A DNA stretch of 64,000 nucleotides from Roseiarcus sp963833955. Lineage in GTDB: Bacteria > Pseudomonadota > Alphaproteobacteria > Rhizobiales > Beijerinckiaceae. The notes beneath the pieces are model-generated. The model made no database searches. It saw nothing but the letters and a program-made list of their open reading frames with translations, and was not told the DNA's origin. Shown in pieces: positions 56,196 to 64,000 of the stretch (positions are counted from its first letter, which is position 1; every line of letters begins with the position of its first letter). The position numbers and the translations under genes were made by a program. The stretch spans positions 274,545 to 338,544 of the forward strand of contig CAWHZY010000009.1 of assembly GCA_963833955.1 (NCBI GenBank), written 5' to 3'.

Positions 56196-56504
56196 GGATC
56201 ATTTTCCTTGGCTGCCTAAGGAAACGGCCAAGCTTTCGCTTGCCGACCACCGATGCGAGAGAACCCGCGGGCGCGCGAGCCTTCCGAATGGCTTGCGAAC
56301 TCGACCAGCCGCTCTCTGCCCGCAGCCGCGGTTCAGCGCTGCCGCGATTTGTGGTCGCTCACTAAACAAACTCCCTCCCACGCGCAGGGTTCCAAACGAA
56401 CGGCGTACACAATTCACGGCGGTCACGGCGCGGATGACTTGCACATCATCGGGGAAATGACGCGTCGGCGATCGCCGCAAAGAGGACTGGTCGGCCGATT
56501 TATC
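56196..56504. other. Gene-free stretch left of the IS630 element
   Basis: 309 bases with no convincing coding frame on either strand. It may contain the left end of the insertion sequence, but I could not match terminal inverted repeats. Confidence 0.5.
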
Positions 56505-57675
56505 TCAAAGGACAGGATCTAAGCTCTTGAGCTTGATCCGAGCGGTCTCGGTTGTGAAGCGCCAGTCAGCCTTGGCGTGATGCTGGTTGCGGTGATTGGC
56601 CCAGGCGGCGACTTCGCGTTCGAGGGCGGCTTTGTCGGGGATGCGACGATCCAGACATTGAGTGGAGAGGACCGCGAGTTCCGACTCCGCCAGGTCTAGC
56701 CACGACCCATGCTTGGGAGTGTACACCCACTCAAATCGCTGGACGAGGCGTCGAGCCTCTGGCGCTGGGAAGGCCTTGTAGAGCGAGGACTTGTCGTGGA
56801 TGTTCAAATTGTCCTGCACGAGCGTGATCGGCTCGGCGTCGGCGAAGCGACTGTCCGAGATCTCTTTTAAAACCTGGGCGTAATCGATGGCCGTGTGCCG
56901 GTCCGTCACCTTGACGTGTCGCCATCCTTCAAGAGGGGCGAACATCATGAAGAGGTTGGCGACGCCGTTGCGTTCATACTCGTAGTCACAACGGGCGGGG
57001 CTCCCCGGCTTCATGGGGATCGGGGCGCGCGTCTCGGAAATCAGCTGCTTCGACGTCTCGTCGAGACAGACCAGCGGGCGCTTGGGATCGTGCGGCCGCC
57101 GGTAGGCCTCCAGCACCTCCTCCATTCCCGCGACGAAGGCGGCGTTGGCCTGCGGCGGAATCACCCAACACTTCCTCGTATGGGGCTTGAGGATGCTCGT
57201 ATGGGGCTTGAGGATGTTTTTTTAAAACACGGCCAATCGTGCTGTCGCTGGCGCGATCGACGATCTGCAGCTCCACGACCTTCTCCTCCAACAACCGCAG
57301 GCTCCAGCGCGCGAAACCCTCGGGAGGATCGGAGCACGCCAAGGCGATCAGCTTCGCCTCCTTCTCCCCGTCGAAGATCCGCGGCACAGGCGGCGTCTCT
57401 CGCGCCTTGCGGCTTAGCACCGCGTCCAGACCTTCCTCGACCAATTGCCCGCGAGTCCGGTAAACCATCGAGGCGGTCGTATCCAACGCCTTGACGATCT
57501 CGCTGTCGCTCCAACCTTCCCCCGCTTCCGAAATGTCCGCCTTCAGCAAGATCTGGACCTTCGTCAGCCGCGTCGCCGGGATCTCGCCTTTCCTTCTCAG
57601 GCCCTCAAGGCGCTCGCGCTCCTCAGCGCTCAGACGAACCACGTATCGCTTTACTGCAACCTCTCGCGACCCCAT
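56505..57675 (-). mobile_element. IS630-family transposase, frame-shifted and with an internal duplication
   Basis: DDE transposase of the IS630/Tc1 group. The first frame has KRYVVRLSAEERERLEGL, a helix-turn-helix (GEGWSDSEIVKALDTTASMVYRTRGQ) and FARWSLRLLEEKVVE. The second has PLVCLDETSKQL (first Asp), ITLVQDNLNIHDKSSL (second Asp) and YTPKHGSWLDLAESELAVLS (Glu). They join at a run of seven A (57217-57223, minus strand), a possible slippery or miscounted tract. Just after it the 21-base unit at 57175-57195 and 57196-57216 is tandemly repeated, adding seven residues to the conserved KKNxLKPH motif. The start has GGAGG upstream. Terminal repeats were not found. Confidence 0.85.
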
Positions 57676-57810
57676 CCTCGCCTCCATCCATAAAGGTGAC
57701 CAGCGCGAGTGAATCAATAAAAGGTTGCAACTTAGTTGAAGCGCGCGACTAGGAACGCCCGACAAGGCGCGTCGGCTTGGCGCCCGGCAATCAGCTGGCA
57801 TCGCCTCCCC

Positions 57811-58581
57811 TCAGTCCGGAGCCTTGAAGCTCCGGACGCGGTCCGAGGGGAAATCGTAAAGCTTCCCCGTTTCGGCCCATTCCGGCGAACAGATCTCGAC
57901 AATCTTCGGCGCGAGATCTTCAGGCGCGCGCAACGTAAGCGGATCTTCGCCAGGCATTGCGGTTGCGCGCATGCGCGTGCGCAGCGGCCCCGGATTGACC
58001 AGCATGACGCGGACGGTCGAGGTGTTGAGGGTCTCGGCGGCATAGGTTCGGGCAAGGGCGTCGAGCGCGGCCTTCGAGACGGCGTAGGGGCCCCAATAGG
58101 CGCGCAGATCCGCTCGGCTCGCCGCGCCGGAGGTGATGAAGGCGACGCGGCCCGCGTCGGAAAGGCGCAGCAGCGGGTCGAGCGACCGGATGAGGCGCCA
58201 GTTGGCGGTCACGTTGACCGCTATGACCTCGTCCCATGTTTTCGGATCAAGTTGATGCAAGGGGGTCAACAGGCCCAGAACGCCGGCATTGCCGACGAAA
58301 GCGTCGAGCCGGCCCCAGCGGCGATGAAGAGCCTCGCCCAGCCGATCGATAGCGGCGAAGTCGCGCAAATCCATCGGAACCAGTGTCGTCGCCTCCGGCT
58401 CTTCGGGCCGGAGCGCGCGAATTTCGTCGTCGAGCTCCTCGAGGCCGCCCTGGGTGCGCGCCAGCGCCACCACATGCGCGCCCGACTTGGCCAAGGCCAG
58501 AGCCGCCGCGCGGCCAATGCCCCGGGAGGCCCCGGTCACCAGTGCAATCCGGGGCGGTCCGTCGTGCTTCGAGGGGCTCAA
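57811..58581 (-). CDS. Short-chain dehydrogenase/reductase
   Basis: Rossmann-fold NAD(P)H oxidoreductase of 256 residues: IALVTGASRGIGRAAALALAKSG (cofactor loop), LVPMDLRD, FVGNAGVLG, VAFITSGAAS (catalytic Ser), YWGPYAVSKAALDALA (catalytic Tyr and Lys) and VMLVNPGPLRTRMRA. The substrate is unknown. It matches an SDR that in some Rhizobiales sits next to purF, but that gene is not here. Confidence 0.9.
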   Translation of the reverse strand: MSPSKHDGPPRIALVTGASRGIGRAAALALAKSGAHVVALARTQGGLEELDDEIRALRPEEPEATTLVPMDLRDFAAIDRLGEALHRRWGRLDAFVGNAGVLGLLTPLHQLDPKTWDEVIAVNVTANWRLIRSLDPLLRLSDAGRVAFITSGAASRADLRAYWGPYAVSKAALDALARTYAAETLNTSTVRVMLVNPGPLRTRMRATAMPGEDPLTLRAPEDLAPKIVEICSPEWAETGKLYDFPSDRVRSFKAPD

Positions 58582-58674
58582 TCGACACTCCTTGCATCAT
58601 TTGCTAGGCTTGCCTATGGGGCATGGTTGCGGGAGGACGCAAGACGACGGGGGGCCGGGCGGCGCCAGCACCTG

Positions 58675-58703
58675 TTGCGGCGGCCGCGACAAACGTGGAT
58701 TAT
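58675..58703 (+). promoter_or_regulatory. Candidate promoter of ihfA-merR
   Basis: TTGCGG (58675-58680), 17-base spacer, GATTAT (58698-58703). It lies about 160 bases before the ihfA start in a gene-free stretch. Spacing is ideal, box matches moderate. Confidence 0.4.
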
Positions 58704-58860
58704 CTATTCCGCAGATTATAGGCTCGATCCCTCGGGGATCGCCGGGGCTGAAAAAGTGGCATCCGATACGGCTCGGACATATTCGCTGGCGTGCGTTTTG
58801 GGGACCTGCGCGGTCGAGGGCTGACATTGCGCGGTAGGGGGAAATTGAGTGGGGCTCGAT

Positions 58861-59196
58861 ATGGCGAACGCTAGGGTTGGCGGCGAATCTGGAAAAACCG
58901 TGACTCGCGCCGATTTGTCGGAAATCGTTTATCAGAAGATCGGATTGTCGCGGACAGAGTTGGCGGAACTCGTCCAATCGGTTCTGGACGAGATTTGCGA
59001 TGCGGCCGCCCGGGGCGAAACGGTCAAGCTGTCCGGCTTTGGCTCGTTTGTCGTCCGCTCCAAGGGCGAGCGCGTGGGGCGTAATCCTAAGACCGGGGTC
59101 GAGGTGCCCATCCTTCCGCGCAGGGTGATGGTGTTCAAGCCGTCAAACGTGCTGAAGGCCAAGATTAACGGGCGCGACGAAGCAGAAAAAGGGTAG
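58861..59196 (+). CDS. ihfA: Integration host factor subunit alpha
   Basis: DNA-bending histone-like protein: VTRADLSEIVYQKIGLSRTELAELVQSVLDEI (split), then LSGFGSFVVRSKGERVGRNPKTGVEVPI, the beta-arm that intercalates at IPILPRRVMVF-like PRRVMVFKPS. It has 111 residues from the ATG at 58861; a GTG at 58849 with AGGGGG upstream is an alternative start. In most Rhizobiales plsX-fabH precede it; here they are absent. The MerR gene follows in the same direction. Confidence 0.93.
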   Translation: MANARVGGESGKTVTRADLSEIVYQKIGLSRTELAELVQSVLDEICDAAARGETVKLSGFGSFVVRSKGERVGRNPKTGVEVPILPRRVMVFKPSNVLKAKINGRDEAEKG

Positions 59197-59308
59197 GGCG
59201 CTTCCTCAACGAGGGGGGACCCTGGCGTTTCGGCCCCGATCGGCCAATAGTCCGACATCGTTAAACGGAGCGCCCTGATTCTCGCGCCGGGCGCCAGCGG
59301 GTACGCCA

Positions 59309-59765
59309 ATGGAGAAGAGCCCGGACGCCTATCGAACGATCCGCGAAGTCGCCGAACTCGCTGGATCTGCCACAGCATGTGCTGCGCTTCTGGGAGACGC
59401 GATTCCCCCAGATCCGGCCGCTCAAGCGAGCCGGGGGGCGACGCTATTATCGGCCTGACGACATCGAGCGGCTCAGAGTCATCAAGCGTCTGCTGTATGA
59501 CGAAGGCTACACGATCAAGGGGGTCCAGAAGTTGTTCAAGGAGCAGGGCGTTCAGGCGTTGTCGGCCGTCGCCCTGTCGCCCGTTGCATCTTCCGCCGAA
59601 GCAGCGAGCGGCGTCGAGCCTCACGCGGGGGCCCAGGAAGATCCCGGGATGCGCGAAACCTATCCCGGGATCGCGGAGGACGAGCGCGCGGCGCTGCGCG
59701 AAGCGCTGGCCGAAATTGTGGAGGCGCAACGAATCCTTGCGCAAGCGAGCGCGCTGGCGACTTGA
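59309..59765 (+). CDS. MerR family regulator (one frameshift)
   Basis: Winged-helix regulator, about 151 residues. The N-terminus MEKSPDAYRTIREVAEL is followed, after removing one G at 59360, by LDLPQHVLRFWETRFPQIRPLKRAGGRRYYRPDDIERLRVIKRLLYDEGYTIKGVQKLF (split), the hallmark of the MerR next to ihfA in alphaproteobacteria. The C-terminal helix is effector-free, as usual for this subgroup. The ihfA-merR pair is conserved and is followed by tRNA-Pro, a common order. Confidence 0.88.
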
Positions 59766-59787
59766 AGCACTGCGCTGATTCGCCACG

Positions 59788-59816
59788 TTGCGCGGCGCGG
59801 CGACCGCCCCTATAAG
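59788..59816 (+). promoter_or_regulatory. Promoter of tRNA-Pro
   Basis: TTGCGC (59788-59793), 17-base spacer, TATAAG (59811-59816), 9 bases before the tRNA. Good match and spacing. Confidence 0.65.
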
Positions 59817-59825
59817 GAGCGCCGT

Positions 59826-59903
59826 CGGAGTGTAGCGCAGCCCGGTTAGCGCACTAGTCTGGGGGACTAGGGGTCGTGGGTTCGAATCCCGCCACTCCGA
59901 CCA
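59826..59903 (+). tRNA. tRNA-Pro (anticodon GGG)
   Basis: The acceptor arms CGGAGTG and CACTCCG pair perfectly. The anticodon stem CTAGT/ACTAG encloses the loop CTGGGGG, with anticodon GGG after the invariant T. The D-arm includes AGCCCGGTTAG, and the T-loop is TTCGAAT. The terminal CCA is encoded. It reads CCC codons. Confidence 0.93.
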
Positions 59904-60114
59904 TTCTAGCTAATTGACGAATAACATGTTTCTGGCCCCGCGCCGACGGCCTTGAGAGAGAACGAAAAAGGGCCAAAGTCCTGGATTCCGGGACGAAAAA
60001 CGCCAAATTGGCGCAGAGAGTCCCGGAATCGGTTCCCGCTCTTTTTGCGATGCTCGGCGAGGCTTTGGTTCAGCTTTTGCGAACGCCCGGCCCGGACAGG
60101 AAGATGACCACGAC

Positions 60115-60552
60115 ATGACGAAGCACGAACGGCGAGAGGCCATCTTGGCCAAGAAGAGCTGGAGCGGGCGCGGCCAAGCCGAGCCGGTGATCTATGCCGG
60201 TAACCGTGTCGCACCGGGGGGCGAGGCGCTCCACCCGATTTTCTGGCAGGGGCGCGAATGGGCGGTCACCGCCTATGGGATCGAGCGCCGCGACGGAGGG
60301 TACCCGATCGAGGCGAGCCGTTTATGCGAGGAGCATGACGGCGGCGCCGTGGCGGCTGACGGAGCCCCCGTCCCATACACTTGGATCGGCCATATTGGAG
60401 AGAAAGGGTGGGACCTCGCCGACTTCGCCACCGCCTTCTTCATCGCTTGCGCCATGCACGGCGTCCGGCTCAGCCCAGCCGAAGTCGAGATGCTGCGCGA
60501 TCAATATGGCTGGCGCATAGATGAGGCCGCCGATGATGACGACGATGGATAA
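60115..60552 (+). CDS. Protein of unknown function
   Basis: A 145-residue soluble product: basic start (TKHERREAILAKKSW), then WAVTAYGIERRDGGYPIEASRL, WDLADFATAFFIACAMHGV, and an acidic tail of repeated Asp. No family is recognised. It overlaps the next small gene by a few bases. It lies just after tRNA-Pro, in a stretch of unknown genes and a transposon remnant. Confidence 0.55.
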   Translation: MTKHERREAILAKKSWSGRGQAEPVIYAGNRVAPGGEALHPIFWQGREWAVTAYGIERRDGGYPIEASRLCEEHDGGAVAADGAPVPYTWIGHIGEKGWDLADFATAFFIACAMHGVRLSPAEVEMLRDQYGWRIDEAADDDDDG

Positions 60553-60853
60553 GGAATACCGGGATAGGATCGCGATGGCGGTGTGGGAGGCGATCCTGAA
60601 GGCTTCCATGGGTGAGGCCGTTGGCACGGACGGGAAGCGCCTTGCTGCAATTCAATCAGGCGAATGCGTGTTCGACCTTATCCAGAACAGGGTGGTGTTG
60701 ATGGCCACGTCGGAAGCGACGGCATCGCCGACAAAGCTTCGCGAGGCGCGCGAGGAAGTGGCGAAACGTCTCCGGACAGCAACGGCCGAAGCCAGAAAAA
60801 GCGGAGCGGCCATGAGGTTGTTCGATCAGGTCTTTCAGGCGACGACGCAGTAA
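60545..60853 (+). CDS. Small protein of unknown function
   Basis: A 102-residue product: MDKEYRDRIAMAVWEAILKASMGEAVGTDGKRLAAIQSGECVF (split) followed by a charged helix (KLREAREEVAKRLRTATAEARKS). Predicted mostly helical. The ATG at 60545 overlaps the preceding stop; the frame is open further upstream. No family is recognised. Confidence 0.5.
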   Translation: MDKEYRDRIAMAVWEAILKASMGEAVGTDGKRLAAIQSGECVFDLIQNRVVLMATSEATASPTKLREAREEVAKRLRTATAEARKSGAAMRLFDQVFQATTQ

Positions 60854-60878
60854 AAGTGAAAGGGGGAGAACATTTTCA

Positions 60879-61160
60879 ATGAAACCGCTGATTCTCGCCG
60901 CCGTGGCGGCGGTAACGCTCGCCGGCTCCGCGCAAGCGATCAACTCGCAAAATGATTGGGTGATGCTCGAACTGTATTGGGCGAACGGCGAGGGCGCCAA
61001 GATCGCGCAAGCCGGTCTGGTCCCTGAATTTCCAACCAGGGCCGCGTGCCAAGCCGCCCTGCGGCGCGAGCTTCTAAACCATGCCGGGCTGTCGCACGCC
61101 GAAGGCGGCGGTAACCTCTCCCTGTGCACCCCTTTGCGCAGTTGGTCCTTTCCTGAATGA
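60879..61160 (+). CDS. Small secreted protein of unknown function
   Basis: A 93-residue product with a clear signal peptide (KPLILAAVAAVTLAGSAQA) and two cysteines in the mature part (RAACQAAL and LSLCTPLR) that could form a disulfide. AAGGGGGAG lies 8 bases before the ATG. It follows two unknown small genes in the same direction and may share their transcript. Confidence 0.6.
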   Translation: MKPLILAAVAAVTLAGSAQAINSQNDWVMLELYWANGEGAKIAQAGLVPEFPTRAACQAALRRELLNHAGLSHAEGGGNLSLCTPLRSWSFPE

Positions 61161-61436
61161 AAACGGGGCCGGCGTCCGCGAGCCGACGCTCATGATCGCG
61201 CGCGCCCTGCGGACGGTGCGGGCCCTATAACGTCAAGCGGGTGCTTAGGCCTCGATCATCTTGTCAGCAAACTTTTTTCTCCACTCGCGCTACTTCAGTC
61301 GCCGTCTTGGGCTTGCTTAGGCGTAAGATCGGCGTCGGCTGCTGCGGCAGCACGTGCGAGACCTCCGTCCCTGTATGGGACCTAGGTTTTTCTCAGGCTC
61401 ACGCATCGCGCCGGCGTCAAGCCGCCGGATCTCAAC

Positions 61437-61952
61437 GTGAGCTGGCGGGCAGGGTCCAACAGCGCGGTGATTAATGGCGGTAATTTGCTGACAGCCTTTA
61501 CGGTCTTTGGCGCCTTCGTCGGGCTTCTGACGGGTATCTTCACGCTTTGGGATCGTTACGCGAGGGGTCGCCCGATCGCCTGTGTCGCCTTTGGACCTGA
61601 CGACGTCCTGCTGCGTATAAGCAATCCCGGTGACTACTCGATATTCATCCTGTCGGCAAAAGCGATTCCGGACGTGTATTTGAGTCGCGACAAGGACATC
61701 CAGTCGATAATTGAGGACCAACTTTCTAATATCACGTATTGGCCCATTGAGCCGAAGGGAACCGCCGAATTTGTCATCGCCGATCGCTTTAAGGATGGCA
61801 AAAAACTCAGCCTTACCGACCAGCGCGTCTGGTTCCCCGTGAACTGGCGGCGAGGGAGCACCACTTGGCTCCCGCAGATTCCGGTTACCGTTCGAACTAA
61901 CACCTCAACAGTCAACAAGATACGAGATGTTATAATCGGGAGCCTGAGATGA
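61437..61952 (+). CDS. Membrane-anchored protein of unknown function
   Basis: A product of up to 171 residues with an N-terminal membrane helix (LLTAFTVFGAFVGLLTGIFTLW) and a beta-rich soluble part (VLLRISNPGDYSIFILSAKAIPDVYL, WPIEPKGTAEFVIADRF). The start is unclear: GTG 61437 or an internal TTG. Composition is less GC-rich than the neighbours. No family is recognised. Confidence 0.5.
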   Translation: MSWRAGSNSAVINGGNLLTAFTVFGAFVGLLTGIFTLWDRYARGRPIACVAFGPDDVLLRISNPGDYSIFILSAKAIPDVYLSRDKDIQSIIEDQLSNITYWPIEPKGTAEFVIADRFKDGKKLSLTDQRVWFPVNWRRGSTTWLPQIPVTVRTNTSTVNKIRDVIIGSLR

Positions 61953-62193
61953 GGGGGCGGCGTTGGTCCACGACTGCTCCTATTCGGCTGGCTACGCTGT
62001 TCGGCGAGGCAAACCATCCTCTGAGCGATTGCCAGCGCGCCGCGGGGTCAGTGAATCGCGCCCCCGCATGGACGCCAGAAAGCGTCGTGTCGAGGAAGTG
62101 GCTTCAGCTAGGAGCCTGTCTGCTTTATCCCTTGGCGATGGGGATTTGAAGCACGGGACTGAGGCGGGGCGCGTCCTTGGCAAGTTCGCGAGG

Positions 62194-63550
62194 CTATGGG
62201 GCTGCGGCGTCTGCGATAAACGGGGTCCGCCCGTGGGCGAGCTTCAAAATATTGTGGGCGAGGCAGACGAGGCCCCATTCGGGGGCGACCTTCTCGACCC
62301 CGCGCAAGAGGAACTGGCGGAAGCCGCGCGCCTGCTTGATCTGTCCGAACACCGGCTCGGGCAGTTGCTTGCGCAGGCGATAGGGGCTGGCGTGGCCGCC
62401 GGCCTTGATCTTCTCGCGCATGGCGGCGACGCGGGCGCCGCCGCCTTCTCCCGCGCCCGCATGCTTGGCCCGCCCGGGCGCGATGTAGGCGTCGATCTCG
62501 CGTCCCTCCATCGCCGCAAGGTTGGCGTCGGAGCAATAGCCGGCGTCGGCCGAGAGCTGCGTCGGGCTTGCGGCCCATATTGGCTTCGATTGCGTCGGCC
62601 ATCGGCGTCAGTTGATGCTGGTCGCTCTGTCGAGCGTCGAGGCCATGGGCGACGATCACCTGCGCCGTCGCGTCGACCGCCGCCTGCGCGTTGTAGCCCT
62701 GGATGAAGCCGTCCTTGGTCTTCATGATGCGGCTTTCGGGATCGGTGAAGTTCTTCTGCGCTTTGGGGTCAGGGTCTTCGGATGGCGGGGCGGCGGGCCT
62801 TCCGGGTTTCTTGCGGCCTTCGGCTTTTCGTTTCTCCTCGGCCTCGGCCCGCGCTTTCGCTCGGCCGCGGCGGCCGCTTTCGCCTCGGCCTCCAATTCGG
62901 CCTTCGCCGCCCGGATCTTCTCGGCGCGCTTCTTCTTGTCGGCGACCCAATCCGGCAGCTCGTCGCCGCTCTTGTCGCGGCCGAAGGCCTCGTCTTCTCG
63001 CCCGTCCGCAGCTTCGGCTGCGCTCATCCACCGCGCGACCTCGGCCTCGAGCTCCGCCGCACGCTTGGCCATGCGCTCATAGCTCATCGCCTTGTGCTTG
63101 GAGGCGTTCGCCTTGATCTTCGTCCCGTCGAGCGCGACATGGCCGAGCTTCACCAGCCCCGCCTGTTCGCACAGCTTCAGAACCTGCGTGAACAGGCCGA
63201 AAGCGCCTTCAGATGACGCTTGCGGAAGTCGGAGACGGTGCGAAAATCCGGCGGGTCGAGGCCGACAACGCTCATGAAGTCGACCCGTTCGCGCGCCGCC
63301 TTGGCGATCCGGCGCGACGAGTAGACGCCGTTGCAATAGCCGTAAAGCAACAGCGCCGTCATCATCGCCGGATCAAACGGCGGCTGCCCGCGCTCGCTCC
63401 CGTAGGCGCCCTCGATCTCCCGAAGGTCGAGATGCTCGAGCACAAGCGCCAAAATAAAGCGAGCCAGATGGTCCTCGCCGACAAAGTCCTGAACGCTCGC
63501 GGCAACAGCAGCGGCTCATCGATCGTCCAGGGGCGGAAGGTCTTGCTCAT
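62194..63550 (-). pseudogene. IS1182-type transposase, broken by several frameshifts
   Basis: Four fragments in changing frames add up to one DDE transposase. MSKTFRPWTIDEPLLLP starts at 63550; the next frame has LALVLEHLDLREIEGAYGSERGQPPFDPAMMTALLLYGYCNGVYSSRRIA (split); then KLGHVALDGTKIKANASKHKAMSYERM (Asp); then FTDPESRIMKTKDGFIQGYNAQAAVD; and a C-terminal piece EPVFGQIKQARGFRQFLLRG (Glu). There are at least four frame changes, including some that need an added base, so it is most likely a dead copy. Inverted ends were not found. Confidence 0.82.
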
Positions 63551-64000
63551 CCGCAAGCAGAATCCGATTCGCGCAAACGCCGCCACCAAAATCCGCTATT
63601 ACTACCAAAGCACGGGTATCACCACGTTCTGCTGGGCCAATTGCACCGGGCAAGTGTCTGTCTTTCGTTCTCAAGTTTTCCACGGACGCGTCTCGGCTAG
63701 CTGAGCGCGTCTCTCTCGCGTTTGACGCGCCACCCCCAACCTTCGACAGCCTTCTCTCAACTCTTCCTCATATTTCATCACCGCCAGCATAACCTCCCCC
63801 CTTCAATCTCCCTCCTGAATGAATCCATTTACTTTCAACGGTGTGCCTGATTCGGTTTCATGCAGAATAGCCAGGGCTCAACGAGGGAATCGCGACAGCC
63901 TGATCTGTGCTCACCCATCAAGCGCGAACCTTGGGCTGTCTGAGCGTGTTTGCAGGGGTCTGCACGCGTAAAGTGGTTCGCCCGTCAGGCTTCCCTCCTC
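63551..64000. other. Gene-free right end of the window
   Basis: 450 bases without a convincing gene. The first part may still belong to the insertion element. The rest (63705-64000) is pyrimidine-rich with CCCCTTC/CCCTCCT runs, and no feature can be supported. Confidence 0.5.

Noticed and set aside
59826..59903. tRNA-Pro 3' end as a proven attachment site
   Set aside because: I looked for a second copy of the tRNA 3' end to the right and found none within the window. Integration remains only a suggestion.

Overview
The window is GC-rich chromosomal DNA (about 65% by eye) from an alphaproteobacterium of the order Hyphomicrobiales (Rhizobiales), most likely near Beijerinckiaceae/Methylocystaceae. 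The basis is gene order (lepB-rnc-era, ppiD-trpE, tpiA-secG, rplM-rpsI-argC, rpsF-rpsR-DUF2232-rplI, ihfA-merR), a PEPxxWA-CTERM protein, an AapJ-type binding protein and intergenic palindromes typical of the order. The genus cannot be fixed from the sequence alone.

Layout. 1-3.7 kb: quinone oxidoreductase end, then lepB, rnc, era. 3.8-10.6 kb: secreted/PQQ protein, a large beta-helix repeat protein and an MHS-type transporter whose leader is duplicated. 10.7-21 kb: FAD oxidase, a PIN-like/DUF433 pair, an aromatic amino acid decarboxylase, a DUF255 thioredoxin-fold protein, nucleoside hydrolase, GFA protein, metC, aapJ. 21-25.4 kb: BrnT-type toxin-antitoxin, then cyclase, LysM protein and cyclase. 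25.5-33 kb: amidohydrolase, trpE, ppiD, tpiA, secG, ratA. 33-38.7 kb: paired periplasmic proteins, cinA, a PEP-CTERM protein, and a dye-decolorizing peroxidase plus encapsulin operon. 38.8-46 kb: EmrA/EmrB efflux, rplM-rpsI, a PIN toxin pair, argC, FkbM methyltransferase. 46.6-53 kb: FAH hydrolase, NYN protein, uracil-DNA glycosylase, galM, MarR with efflux pump. 53-60 kb: ribosomal protein cluster, IS630 element, SDR, ihfA, merR, tRNA-Pro. 60-64 kb: small unknown genes and a broken IS1182-type element.

The clearest functional system is the encapsulin nanocompartment at 35.8-37.7 kb. The peroxidase carries a C-terminal cargo-loading peptide, and its last codons overlap the start of the shell gene. 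A second regulatory unit is a MarR gene whose sigma70-like promoter is overlapped by a perfect 16-bp palindrome and which overlaps a drug-efflux gene.

A striking global feature is that about a dozen conserved genes, several of them essential (lepB, secG) or central (trpE, argC), are broken by single-base frameshifts. Almost all are repaired by removing one base, so they look like insertion-type sequencing errors rather than real gene decay. Annotations below give the corrected spans, and apparent fusions such as SecG-RatA should be read in that light.
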